A stretch of 7,471 nt of DNA from Cyanobacteria bacterium NC_groundwater_1444_Ag_S-0.65um_54_12 (GCA_016267585.1 JACQUT010000112.1:1-7471); one strand, 5' to 3'. Numbered from the stretch's first letter, positions 1 to 6,787 are shown. The notes: generated from the sequence alone by a model not told the origin. A program made the numbers and translations.

Positions 1-1406
1 CCAACACCACCATCACGTTGCGATCGGGCGGCAGTCCGGTAACTTCGACCATCGCCACCCCGACCAATGGAGCTGCGCCGAAGCTCAGCTTCAGCACGGC
101 GACCGTCACCGTCAAGCCAAACAACTACCTGGGCCTCTGGGGCCTACGCTATGGCAACAATAATACCTTCGACTGGATACCCACGGCTACCGACCCGAAC
201 TGGATTCGCTCGGCGGCAGTAATACCACCGGACAAGACCTTCACGGTCCTGAAAGGCATTGTCGATTACTACTTCCTCACGTTCTATCCGGGCCGCAGCG
301 AACACAATCTGGGTCTCAGTCTGGATCCGGGCAGTGGCAATCTCACCAAGATCTCCTATGGCGATGCCGTCACGTCCGATGTAGTCAGCTTCTCGGGCAC
401 GCCAGCCACCACCCTCACTTTCAACACCCAGGCCGTTCCCGTCACGACGAACGGCTGGTGGGGCCAGCATGGCATCCAGTATGGCGGCAGCTTCCTCAAC
501 TATTACAACGGTGGTCCCCTCAACGGTGGCTGGAGCTGGTTGCCGAATGCCCTGGGATCCGCCGGCTGGATGCAGACGGCCAATGCTGCTGCTAACAATT
601 GGTATCTCCTGCGCGGCATGAAGTCCTATTATCTCCATGCCTTCTATCCCCTGGCGAGCACACACTATCGCGTGCTCGACCTGGCAGCCGACGGCACATT
701 CTCCTTCCCCAACGACGGTGACGCCATCGATACCGTTTCGCCCTACACGAGCGCCGATGCTAGCGGCATCGTCCTGCGGACCGCCGCGGTCACTTTCAAT
801 TACAATACCTGGCGCGGCTCGTGGGAGTTGCGCTATGGCAACGACTCCACCGGCTGGACCACCCTCATGGATGACCAGTTCGTGGCTGGCATGGATCGGG
901 CCCGGAATCGCACCTTCACCGTGCTAGGCGGTATCAAGAATTACTATTACCTGCGTTTCTGGCCGGGCCTGCAGTACTTCCTGAATCTGCACTGGGACCC
1001 CACCACCGCGCGCTTTGGTTACTACCAGCCGGGCTCAGGCATTGACGCGAGCAGTGAAGCGGTGAACTTGAGCACCAACAACCAGGTCACCTTCAACACC
1101 CGGCAGGTGCAGGTCGCCTTCTCGCCAGCCGGCAGCCTGGGAACCACCTGGCAGGTCAAGTATGGCGAGGGACCGCTAGCTGGAAATCTGGGCGAGCAGG
1201 AGGACACCATTAATACCATAAGCTATACGAGCGATAGCATCACGAGTCGCGACTGGAAGCTGCTATATGGTATGCGGAACTACTACTGGGTACAGTTATC
1301 GTCGCAGGCTCAGGGCAGCGGTTTTGGCACCAACGCTGCTGGGGCACCGACGGTGGGTAGTGTTTCCGTGGCCGGCAAAACTTTTACCCTGGCACCCAAT
1401 CCTTAG
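1..1406 (+). CDS. Exported repeat protein, C-terminal part, four tandem aromatic-rich repeats (unknown family)
   Basis: The reading frame is open from base 3 of the window to the TAG at 1404-1406, so the gene begins upstream and the TTG at 18 is not a convincing start. At least 467 residues are visible. Numbering from the TTG, four repeats occupy roughly residues 23-131, 132-249, 250-356 and 357-462. Each opens with a strand like LTFNTxxVxV, then W-x-LRYG. About 30 to 45 residues later comes a second block resembling RTFTVLGGIKNYYYLRFWPG. The alternating hydrophobic and aromatic pattern, with no long helices and no cysteines, suggests beta-rich extracellular modules. No membrane segment, sorting signal or catalytic motif is seen at the C-terminus. 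The signal peptide, if present, lies off the left edge. The two following genes encode lipoproteins, which supports an exported location by association. I do not recognise the family, and no function is assigned. Carbohydrate or protein binding is possible but unproven. Confidence 0.85.
   Translation, partial: NTTITLRSGGSPVTSTIATPTNGAAPKLSFSTATVTVKPNNYLGLWGLRYGNNNTFDWIPTATDPNWIRSAAVIPPDKTFTVLKGIVDYYFLTFYPGRSEHNLGLSLDPGSGNLTKISYGDAVTSDVVSFSGTPATTLTFNTQAVPVTTNGWWGQHGIQYGGSFLNYYNGGPLNGGWSWLPNALGSAGWMQTANAAANNWYLLRGMKSYYLHAFYPLASTHYRVLDLAADGTFSFPNDGDAIDTVSPYTSADASGIVLRTAAVTFNYNTWRGSWELRYGNDSTGWTTLMDDQFVAGMDRARNRTFTVLGGIKNYYYLRFWPGLQYFLNLHWDPTTARFGYYQPGSGIDASSEAVNLSTNNQVTFNTRQVQVAFSPAGSLGTTWQVKYGEGPLAGNLGEQEDTINTISYTSDSITSRDWKLLYGMRNYYWVQLSSQAQGSGFGTNAAGAPTVGSVSVAGKTFTLAPNP
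84..1403 (+). repeat. Four tandem ~107-118-residue protein repeats
   Basis: At protein level the units start near bases 84, 411, 765 and 1086. Shared landmarks are an opening strand (LSFSTATVTV, LTFNTQAVPV, IVLRTAAVTF, VTFNTRQVQV), a YG motif (LRYG, IQYG, LRYG, VKYG) and a block G-(I/M)-x-x-YY (GIVDYYFL, GMKSYYLH, GIKNYYYL, GMRNYYWV). The first three units then have F(Y/W)P. The fourth unit diverges after its YY motif and ends the protein. The units differ widely in sequence, so this is old duplication rather than a recent DNA repeat. Confidence 0.8.
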
Positions 1407-1433
1407 CGACTGGCTCAGGCAATGATTATACAA

Positions 1434-1440
1434 GTGGGAG
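1434..1440 (+). promoter_or_regulatory. Ribosome binding site of the Ig-like lipoprotein gene
   Basis: GTGGGAG includes a GGGAG core ending 6 nt before the ATG at 1447. It lies in the 40-bp gap after the upstream repeat protein. It favours this ATG over the out-of-frame ATG at 1442. No separate promoter is obvious in the short gap, consistent with read-through from the upstream gene. Confidence 0.6.
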
Positions 1441-1446
1441 CATGTC

Positions 1447-2061
1447 ATGGCGAGGCGATACCGCACCCTGGTCTATTCTTGGTCAATCGGTGTACTGACG
1501 GCCGTGAGCCTGGCGGTAGCCTGTCAGAATACTGACGTCACGCCGGAGGGCGTTGCCGGTTTGGTCGGTGCTGGCAAGGGCAAGTCGCCCATTTCTGCTG
1601 TCATCCCTGCCACCGCCAATCCAGCCAGCGTTTCGAGCGAATCCCCGAATCTGGCGAACAGCGCTACTCCCGGTAGCGGAGCAACCGCGGCACCCTCGAA
1701 TACCGCAAGTAGCGGATCAAAAGCTGGCCAGGTACAGAGCGTGACGCTGCTACCCCAGCAGGTGACACTCAACGTACCAGCTGCCGCTGCGGCATCGTCC
1801 TCCTGGGTACTGCCCACGTCGCAACAGTTCACTGCCAAGGTAACGTTTTCCGATCGTCTTGGCGGTGCCGTCGACGTCAACTGGTCGTCTTCCGATCCAA
1901 ACCGCGTGACCATGACGAGCAGCGGGCTTGCCAGCACTCTGTCCACCGCAGCTACCGGAACGATCGAGATCCGGGCCACCGCCAAGACCGATCCGTCAAA
2001 ATTTGCCACGGCTAGCCTGACTGTTACCCGCGATGTCGAAACACTGCTAGAGATCAAGTGA
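1447..2061 (+). CDS. Small lipoprotein with a bacterial Ig-like (BIG2-type) domain
   Basis: The 204-residue product starts with a positively charged end (MARRYR) and a hydrophobic stretch ending in SLAVAC, a lipobox-like site with the lipidated Cys at residue 26. The residue at -3 is Ala rather than the usual Leu, Val or Ile. Residues about 29-95 are a low-complexity Ala, Ser, Pro, Asn and Thr linker, as expected for a spacer between a membrane anchor and a domain. Residues about 96-198 fit a BIG2-type Ig-like fold: a strand SVTLLPQQVTLNV, then QQFTAKVTFSD, the family hallmark WSSSDPNRVT, and a closing strand ATASLTVT. BIG2 domains are common in surface and adhesion proteins, but no partner is visible. 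The start is supported by the GGGAG upstream. The TGA at 2059-2061 overlaps the possible GTG start of the next gene, implying co-transcription and perhaps translational coupling. Confidence 0.8.
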   Translation: MARRYRTLVYSWSIGVLTAVSLAVACQNTDVTPEGVAGLVGAGKGKSPISAVIPATANPASVSSESPNLANSATPGSGATAAPSNTASSGSKAGQVQSVTLLPQQVTLNVPAAAAASSSWVLPTSQQFTAKVTFSDRLGGAVDVNWSSSDPNRVTMTSSGLASTLSTAATGTIEIRATAKTDPSKFATASLTVTRDVETLLEIK

Positions 2062-5000
2062 GATCACCGATGCGCAGGAAAATTACCCTGGCCCGGCTGT
2101 TCGGCTATCTGGTAATGATGGCGCTGTTAGTCCTGGCTGGTTGTCGTACTTCGCTTCCGGTCGCACCGTCCGGACAACGAAGTACCGGGCCGCGCTCGGA
2201 GCAGGCGAGTGGAGCTGACCAGACGGCTTACCTGGTCATCAGGGTGCGCTGGCCCGAACGTGATTGGCCCAATTTCCATGCCGCAGCCATCCCACAAAGC
2301 ACTAATGCTTTACGGGTGACGGTGACCGGAGCTGATCGCGCACCGCTCGTAAAGTACCTCGCGCGTCAAGCCGGTCCAGCTACGGCGCCCGTCACCGAAA
2401 CGCTACGCCTGCCGGAAGGCGCCAATCTTGCCATAGCAGTCGACGCTTTCCGTGAGGGCATACCGGTACCGGATGGTGCTGACGTGATCGCGCGGGGAAG
2501 CGTAGCCGGAATCAATGCCCAAGCCGGTGAGCGCCTCGTGGTGCCCTTGACGCTCACCCCCACGTTCGCGCCGGCCATCACCGGCCTCAGCTTCAACGGT
2601 TCACCGATCCTCGAAACAGTCACCATCAATGGCAGCGGTTTTGGCACCGGATCAATTCCCGTCAAAGTAACCTTCAACGGTATTGCCGTAGCGGCCGCTG
2701 ATCTAAAGCGCACCAGTGACACCGTCATGACGGCAAAGGTTCCCGCCCTGGCGACGACCGGTCCGCTGATCGTCGAGGTAGATGGCATCCCTGGCAATGC
2801 TGACACCATTTACTGGGTCATGCGTAACGACCCGCCCACCCTGACTCTAACCGCGCAAGGCAATTCGGATTCCATCAATCTGCGCACCGGCCAGATGGTT
2901 CCGTTGACGCTCGAAGAAAATATTTCCTACCTGTTTGCTGGTGGCAAGACGGCGGCGGATTTTCCCGCTTACGCCGCCAGCAAGCCAACCCTGAGTTACC
3001 TCAGCACCATGCCATCCGTCGGCACGATTGCCAGCGCTAGCTTCAGCGCGGCCGCGGTAGGCTCTACGGTAGTGAAAGCCAAGATCGGTTCGGTAGAAAG
3101 CAATCCACTGACCATCGTTGTGAGCAGCCAGCTACGCATCACCACCGTGGCAGGTTCTGGCGCCGCTTCTGTTGTGAGCTCCACGCTGAGCGCCGGTCTG
3201 CGCCAACCCTACGGGCTGGTCATTCGAGCGAACGGTGCGTTGCTGGTGGCCGATCAAGGAAACCACCGTATCCGGAGCATCAATGGAACAGCGGTTACCG
3301 TACTGGCCGGGGATGGTTCAGCCGGCTTGGTCAATGCGGCTTCGGACAGCGCACGCTTGCGCTACCCGGCCGGAATCGCTCGGGATGCTGCCGATAATAT
3401 TTACGTGGCAGACAAGAATAACCACTCGGTACGGAAGATTGCCGCCGGATCCGGTATCGTCACCACTTTGGTAGGTAATGGGATTGCTGGATCGTCGGGC
3501 GATGGCCGACCCGCCGCCGAAGGGCTCCTGAACTTTCCACAGGGGATAAGTATCTCGGCGGCAGGCGATATCGTCATAGCGGACACGCTCAACCACAAGA
3601 TTCGTATCGTCGCTGGCGCGAGCGGGACGAACCGTTACGGGCAGAATATGGTAGCGGGAAATTTGTACACGCTGGCGGGACAGGGCCCGGATGCCGAGGG
3701 AAATGGCGGCTTTCTCGACAACAGTTATGGCCTGGCTGCGCGTTTCAGTTCCCCTACGGGCGTTGCCGTGGCAGTTGACGGCACTGTTTATGTGGCGGAT
3801 TCCGGGAACCGCCGCATTCGCAAGATAGATCCGAGCGGGGCAGTGACGACGATCGCCGGCACCGGTGCTCAGGGTTCGACAGGCGATGGTGGCGCCGCTA
3901 GCGCTGCCCAGTTTGAAAAACCTACGGCATTAGTGGTTGACAGCGCTGGCACGATTTTTGTCGCCGATCGCCTGGGCAAACGAATCAGGTCTTTCTTGCC
4001 AGGCGGTAATATCAGTACGGTAGCTGGTACCGGTGTGGCAGGCATTCAAGGCGACGGGGGACCGGCCACCAGTGCGCAGCTCAGCGAGCCAGTCGGTCTG
4101 GCTCTGACTGCCGACGCTTTGTTCATGGCGGATTTTGGCAGTGACCGCATCCGCAAGCTATTCCTGACTGGTGAATTAGCCGGCCAGATTGCCACGGTCG
4201 CCGAGAACGCCGGCACCGGCGGACTGGCTACCGCAACCTCCCTGGCCAGTCCCCAGGGAGTCACAGCGTTCGCGACCGGTTTCTACGTGGCTGACACGGG
4301 CAATCACCTGGTACGCCAGGTCAATGCAGCTGGCACGCTGGCCACGCTGGCCGGAATTGGCACGGCTGGCTTTGCCGGTGATGGCGGAGATCCGAAATTG
4401 GCCCGCCTGGACCGGCCCGTTTACCTGCGGCAGGACGCTCCTGGCAACCTTTACATCGTAGATCAGGGGAACCGCAGGATCCGGGTGATTGCTGCCGAGA
4501 CGTCGACGCTGTTCGGGGTTGCCGTCTCCAGTGGCTCTATCTACACCGTGGCGGGTGGCGGTACGGGAACCTTTGCCGAAGGCAGTGCCGCAGCGGGGAA
4601 TGTCTTGCTAAAGCCGGCGGGAATCGCCTTCACTACGGACGGGGACTTGCTGATCGCCGATTCCGCCGCGCATACTGTTCGCAAAATCGCCAGAAACAGC
4701 GGTATTATCACTACCTTTGCCGGCAACGGTACCGGAGACTATGGCGGTGACGGTTCTGCGGCCAGCGCAGCCTGGCTCAATGCACCGCGTGCCATCGCGG
4801 TGCAGGGGGACGGTAGCGTCTTGATCTGCGACAGTCTAAATCATCGGATACGCCAGGTTTCGCTGCAGGGGATCATCACGACCGTTGCTGGTGGCGGTAC
4901 CGAGCTAGCGTATGGCGAGAATGTAAAAGCCACGTCGGCACAACTCAACGTACCAGCCGATATCTTTCCCGACGGGAATGGCGGCTTTTATTTCACCGAC

Positions 5001-5210
5001 TCTGCCAACCATACCGTTCGTCAGGTAACAGCAGCCGGGACGATCTTCACCATCGCCGGTATGGCCAAGACGGTAGGATTCCTGGGTGATGACGGTTCTG
5101 CTCTGTCAGCTCGGCTAGATACTCCGGTCGGGATCGCGCGTGACGCACTCGGAAACCTTCTGATCGCGGACGCGGGCAACCATCGAATACGTAAGCTGGC
5201 GGCCGATTGA
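2058..5210 (+). CDS. Large lipoprotein with IPT/TIG, Ig-like and twelve NHL repeats
   Basis: This is a product of 1050 residues if read from the GTG at 2058. An ATG at 2070 (1046 residues) is equally or more likely, because AAGTGAG lies 7 nt before it and the signal peptide stays intact. Numbering here is from the GTG. Residues 1-29 form a lipoprotein signal peptide ending in LAGC, with Cys 29 as the anchor. Residues about 56-168 are a beta-rich domain with no clear family. Residues 172-254 are an IPT/TIG domain (PAITGLSFNG, then INGSGFG, then VKVTFNG). Residues about 258-356 are Ig-like. Residues 359-1050 contain twelve NHL repeats with cores such as VADQGNHRIRSI and IADAGNHRIRKL, separated by (I/V)xTxAG strands. 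NHL propellers usually serve as binding platforms. No catalytic motif is visible. The protein probably sits on the envelope surface with the products of the two preceding genes. The partner or ligand is unknown. Confidence 0.9.
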   Translation: MRSPMRRKITLARLFGYLVMMALLVLAGCRTSLPVAPSGQRSTGPRSEQASGADQTAYLVIRVRWPERDWPNFHAAAIPQSTNALRVTVTGADRAPLVKYLARQAGPATAPVTETLRLPEGANLAIAVDAFREGIPVPDGADVIARGSVAGINAQAGERLVVPLTLTPTFAPAITGLSFNGSPILETVTINGSGFGTGSIPVKVTFNGIAVAAADLKRTSDTVMTAKVPALATTGPLIVEVDGIPGNADTIYWVMRNDPPTLTLTAQGNSDSINLRTGQMVPLTLEENISYLFAGGKTAADFPAYAASKPTLSYLSTMPSVGTIASASFSAAAVGSTVVKAKIGSVESNPLTIVVSSQLRITTVAGSGAASVVSSTLSAGLRQPYGLVIRANGALLVADQGNHRIRSINGTAVTVLAGDGSAGLVNAASDSARLRYPAGIARDAADNIYVADKNNHSVRKIAAGSGIVTTLVGNGIAGSSGDGRPAAEGLLNFPQGISISAAGDIVIADTLNHKIRIVAGASGTNRYGQNMVAGNLYTLAGQGPDAEGNGGFLDNSYGLAARFSSPTGVAVAVDGTVYVADSGNRRIRKIDPSGAVTTIAGTGAQGSTGDGGAASAAQFEKPTALVVDSAGTIFVADRLGKRIRSFLPGGNISTVAGTGVAGIQGDGGPATSAQLSEPVGLALTADALFMADFGSDRIRKLFLTGELAGQIATVAENAGTGGLATATSLASPQGVTAFATGFYVADTGNHLVRQVNAAGTLATLAGIGTAGFAGDGGDPKLARLDRPVYLRQDAPGNLYIVDQGNRRIRVIAAETSTLFGVAVSSGSIYTVAGGGTGTFAEGSAAAGNVLLKPAGIAFTTDGDLLIADSAAHTVRKIARNSGIITTFAGNGTGDYGGDGSAASAAWLNAPRAIAVQGDGSVLICDSLNHRIRQVSLQGIITTVAGGGTELAYGENVKATSAQLNVPADIFPDGNGGFYFTDSANHTVRQVTAAGTIFTIAGMAKTVGFLGDDGSALSARLDTPVGIARDALGNLLIADAGNHRIRKLAAD
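3132..5207 (+). repeat. Twelve NHL repeats (probable double six-bladed beta-propeller)
   Basis: Twelve copies of the pattern P-x-G-(I/V)-...-(V/I)AD-x-x-NH-x-(I/V)R can be read. Using GTG-start numbering, their core AD-type motifs fall near residues 398, 451, 508, 580, 636, 690, 745, 801, 867, 924, 980 and 1037. Several linkers carry the GDGG-type turn (residues about 481, 609, 665 and 774). The array starts with an ITTVAG strand and ends right after an IRKL strand, as expected if the first strand closes the last blade. The stretch 359-702 holds six repeats in 344 residues, and 710-1050 holds six in 341. Confidence 0.85.
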
Positions 5211-5243
5211 ACTGCTGCATATTCCGTCCCGCGGTGAGCAGTT
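5210..5243. terminator. Inverted repeat just after the NHL gene (weak terminator candidate)
   Basis: AACTGCT at 5210-5216 is perfectly complementary to AGCAGTT at 5237-5243, with a 20-nt loop. The first base overlaps the TGA of the NHL-protein gene. There is no T-run after the second arm, only TGCAATCT, so it is not a textbook intrinsic terminator. It could be an mRNA 3'-end structure or chance. Confidence 0.2.
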
Positions 5244-5286
5244 GCAATCTCATAAGCCTAGCTATTGCCGCTCAGACCAGATATCT

Positions 5287-5305
5287 CTGCTCGACAAACG
5301 AGCAG
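5287..5305. terminator. GC-rich hairpin in the convergent gap, possible bidirectional terminator
   Basis: CTGCTCG at 5287-5293 pairs perfectly with CGAGCAG at 5299-5305 around a 5-nt ACAAA loop. It lies between the ends of two convergent genes, where a two-way terminator would be expected. Neither strand has a U-rich tail after the stem, so only the position and the tight 7-bp stem support the call. Confidence 0.35.
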
Positions 5306-5324
5306 TAGAAACCGCAACGACTCA

Positions 5325-6272
5325 CTAGATCCAGTCAAAGAGCGGGAAATCCGCGGAACGTTGCAATAGTTTCAGCAGGGCTGCAAATCCGCTGCGCTCG
5401 ACGTAATTTTTGACGCGACGAAATCCTTGCCCGTACACCGGATCACGTTCTTCGAGCATACCTTTCATGAAAAACTGCGCTTCTGGACCATCGTGCAATT
5501 CATGGATACGCCAACGCAAGTAATTGCAGGCACCCTCGGACAGCGCCGGCTGATGTTGTGGGCAGCCCGCGAAAAAAGCCCAAGCATGGCCTAGCTCATG
5601 AGCAGCCGTTCCATCGAAAAGTTCTTGAGGCAAATACGAAAGCATATAAATAACGACCTGGCGTTGTCTGACCGAGCCACCGACGATTTCGCTTTGCATC
5701 TGGGTGAAACCGCTCACCCGCTTGCTGGCTAGCTGGCTCTTGGCACGCAAAAGCCGCTGCATGCCACTAAGATCCACGAGTCGCAACGGAATATCAGCAC
5801 CTGGTATAGCCATTCCCCAACCAGCCAATTGCTCCCTGACCGCTCTGAAGCGTTTCAGCGCTTTGCTATCGTCTTGCACCGCCGTACGCAAGCAGTAACG
5901 GCAAAGGTGGCGTCCATCGCCGATACGAACCCCACCACCACCTATCTCGTGACAGGTCAGCCGGCCGCAGACATCACAAGGCGGAAACTGCCTCCGGTGG
6001 ATTTCATGATAACGGTACCCCCAGCTGTCTGTGACGATCGTTCCTAGCATACCGCTACCACAGACGGCACACTTGGGTGCCAGTTGCCCGACATAACAAG
6101 AATCGTGCACTTTACCACTTTGCTGAGGCACGTAACGATCGCGAATGGCTTTTCCACACACCATGCAGCGCGGTGCTACTTTTTCGTAGTAGCAAGCCTC
6201 ATGACAGGGCTGCCGCTCCACCAATAAATAATAGCCCGGTCCTATCGGTTGTCGGCAAACCTTACAGCGCAA
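5325..6272 (-). CDS. DA1-like zinc metallopeptidase with N-terminal tandem LIM-like zinc modules
   Basis: This 315-residue protein has no signal peptide or membrane segment, so it is probably cytoplasmic. Residues 3-127 hold four zinc-ligand sets: C3/C6 with H24/C27, C36/C39 with H56/C59, C68/C71 with H89/H92, and C99/C102 with C124/C127. Residues about 135-315 match the DA1-like peptidase domain as I recall it from plant DA1. HELGHAW (H225, E226, H229) gives the zinc-binding HExxH. SEGACNYL supplies the third ligand, E246, at H229+17, corresponding to the plant EEGICQVL motif. The C-terminal DPVYGQGFR parallels the plant SPVYGDGFR. All catalytic residues are present, so activity is expected. 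Plant DA1 is a ubiquitin-activated peptidase; no ubiquitin-interacting motif is seen here, and the substrate is unknown. The start is a TTG directly before the first CxxC. It lacks a clear Shine-Dalgarno sequence and lies 29 bp after the RidA-family gene, which suggests co-transcription. An in-frame ATT upstream cannot be excluded. Confidence 0.88.
   Translation of the reverse strand: MRCKVCRQPIGPGYYLLVERQPCHEACYYEKVAPRCMVCGKAIRDRYVPQQSGKVHDSCYVGQLAPKCAVCGSGMLGTIVTDSWGYRYHEIHRRQFPPCDVCGRLTCHEIGGGGVRIGDGRHLCRYCLRTAVQDDSKALKRFRAVREQLAGWGMAIPGADIPLRLVDLSGMQRLLRAKSQLASKRVSGFTQMQSEIVGGSVRQRQVVIYMLSYLPQELFDGTAAHELGHAWAFFAGCPQHQPALSEGACNYLRWRIHELHDGPEAQFFMKGMLEERDPVYGQGFRRVKNYVERSGFAALLKLLQRSADFPLFDWI
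5892..6266 (-). repeat. Four tandem ~32-residue zinc-binding modules (LIM-like)
   Basis: The first cysteines of successive modules (residues 3, 36, 68 and 99 of the peptidase) are spaced 33, 32 and 31 residues apart. In the first three modules CxxC is followed 16 or 17 residues later by HxxC or HxxH. The fourth has CxxC, 21 residues, then CxxC. Modules 1 to 3 share the context CY(x)nAP(R/K)CxVCG at their junctions. Each module can bind one zinc ion. Confidence 0.75.
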
Positions 6273-6301
6273 AATAATTAAAGACCAAGGCCACCCAATT
6301 C

Positions 6302-6772
6302 TCAGTCGGTCCCGGCAATGATGCGGGCCATGATTTCCACTTCCACGGCGGCATTGCGCGGCAACGCTGCTACTCCCACGGCAACCCGAGCATGCCGGCC
6401 CCGCTCGCCGAGTACTGCGACCAGCAGATCACTGGCACCGTTCAATACTTGAGATTGCTCGGTGAATCCTGCCGCAGATGCTACAAATCCTCCTACCCGT
6501 ATGATCTGAATATTCTCCAGACTACCCGCCGCACTGGCAATTTGTCCCAGAGCCGAGAGGGCGCACAGACGAGCCGCCTGGTAACCTTCCGCCACGGTCA
6601 GCTCATCACCTAGTAAACCCTGGTATACTACTTGGCCATCGCGCAGCGGTAATTGGCCAGAAACATAAATCTCATGCTCTACTATCTGGTAAGGCAAATA
6701 GTTTGCGATCGCCATTGTCGGGGAAGGCAACTGCAATCCCAACGCTTGCAGGCGTTCAAGGGCTATGGTCAC
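6302..6772 (-). CDS. RidA/YjgF/YER057c/UK114 family protein
   Basis: The product has 156 residues. Typical family features are ANYLPYQ, then YVSGQLPLRDG (residues about 36-46), AARLCALSAL, a long helix, GFVAS, and a C-terminal HARVAVGVAALP followed by AVEVEIMA. R129 aligns with the catalytic Arg105 of E. coli RidA (ARSCVEVARLP), so an imine/enamine deaminase activity on amino-acid-derived intermediates is possible. The longer subgroup with an N-terminal TIALERLQALG segment differs from classical 128-residue RidA, and its substrate is uncertain. The GTG at 6772 is chosen because AGAGAGG lies 8 nt upstream and the family N-terminus starts here. The upstream TTG at 6820 would add 16 residues without homology. 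It is the first gene of the pair with the DA1-like peptidase and is divergent from the LPP20-type gene. Confidence 0.92.
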   Translation of the reverse strand: MTIALERLQALGLQLPSPTMAIANYLPYQIVEHEIYVSGQLPLRDGQVVYQGLLGDELTVAEGYQAARLCALSALGQIASAAGSLENIQIIRVGGFVASAAGFTEQSQVLNGASDLLVAVLGERGRHARVAVGVAALPRNAAVEVEIMARIIAGTD

Positions 6773-6780
6773 TGACCGAT

Positions 6781-6787
6781 CCTCTCT
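6781..6787 (-). promoter_or_regulatory. Ribosome binding site deciding the GTG start of the RidA-family gene
   Basis: Read on the minus strand, AGAGAGG is followed by 8 nt and then the GTG at 6772. This strong site sits inside the longer reading frame from the TTG at 6820, which has no comparable site, so it fixes the start at the GTG. Confidence 0.65.

Noticed and set aside
144..665. Long minus-strand open frame of 173 codons opposite the repeat protein
   Set aside because: It lies wholly opposite a well-supported coding region, shows no domain or signal peptide, and has the Arg/Ala/Glu-rich make-up typical of antisense frames in GC-rich genes.
1..1406. Phage tail fibre or spike identity for the left-edge repeat protein
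   Set aside because: No phage structural, lysis or integrase gene is nearby, and the downstream partners are lipoproteins of a cellular type.
1524..2057. Minus-strand open frame of 177 codons opposite the Ig-like lipoprotein gene
   Set aside because: The plus-strand frame has a signal peptide, a lipobox-like site, a ribosome binding site and an Ig-like domain, while the antisense frame has none and no recognisable motif.
6705..6712. GCGATCGC, the HIP1 octamer abundant in many cyanobacteria
   Set aside because: Only one copy was noticed in 7.5 kb, and it lies in a coding region. That is too little to show HIP1 enrichment or to support a cyanobacterial origin.
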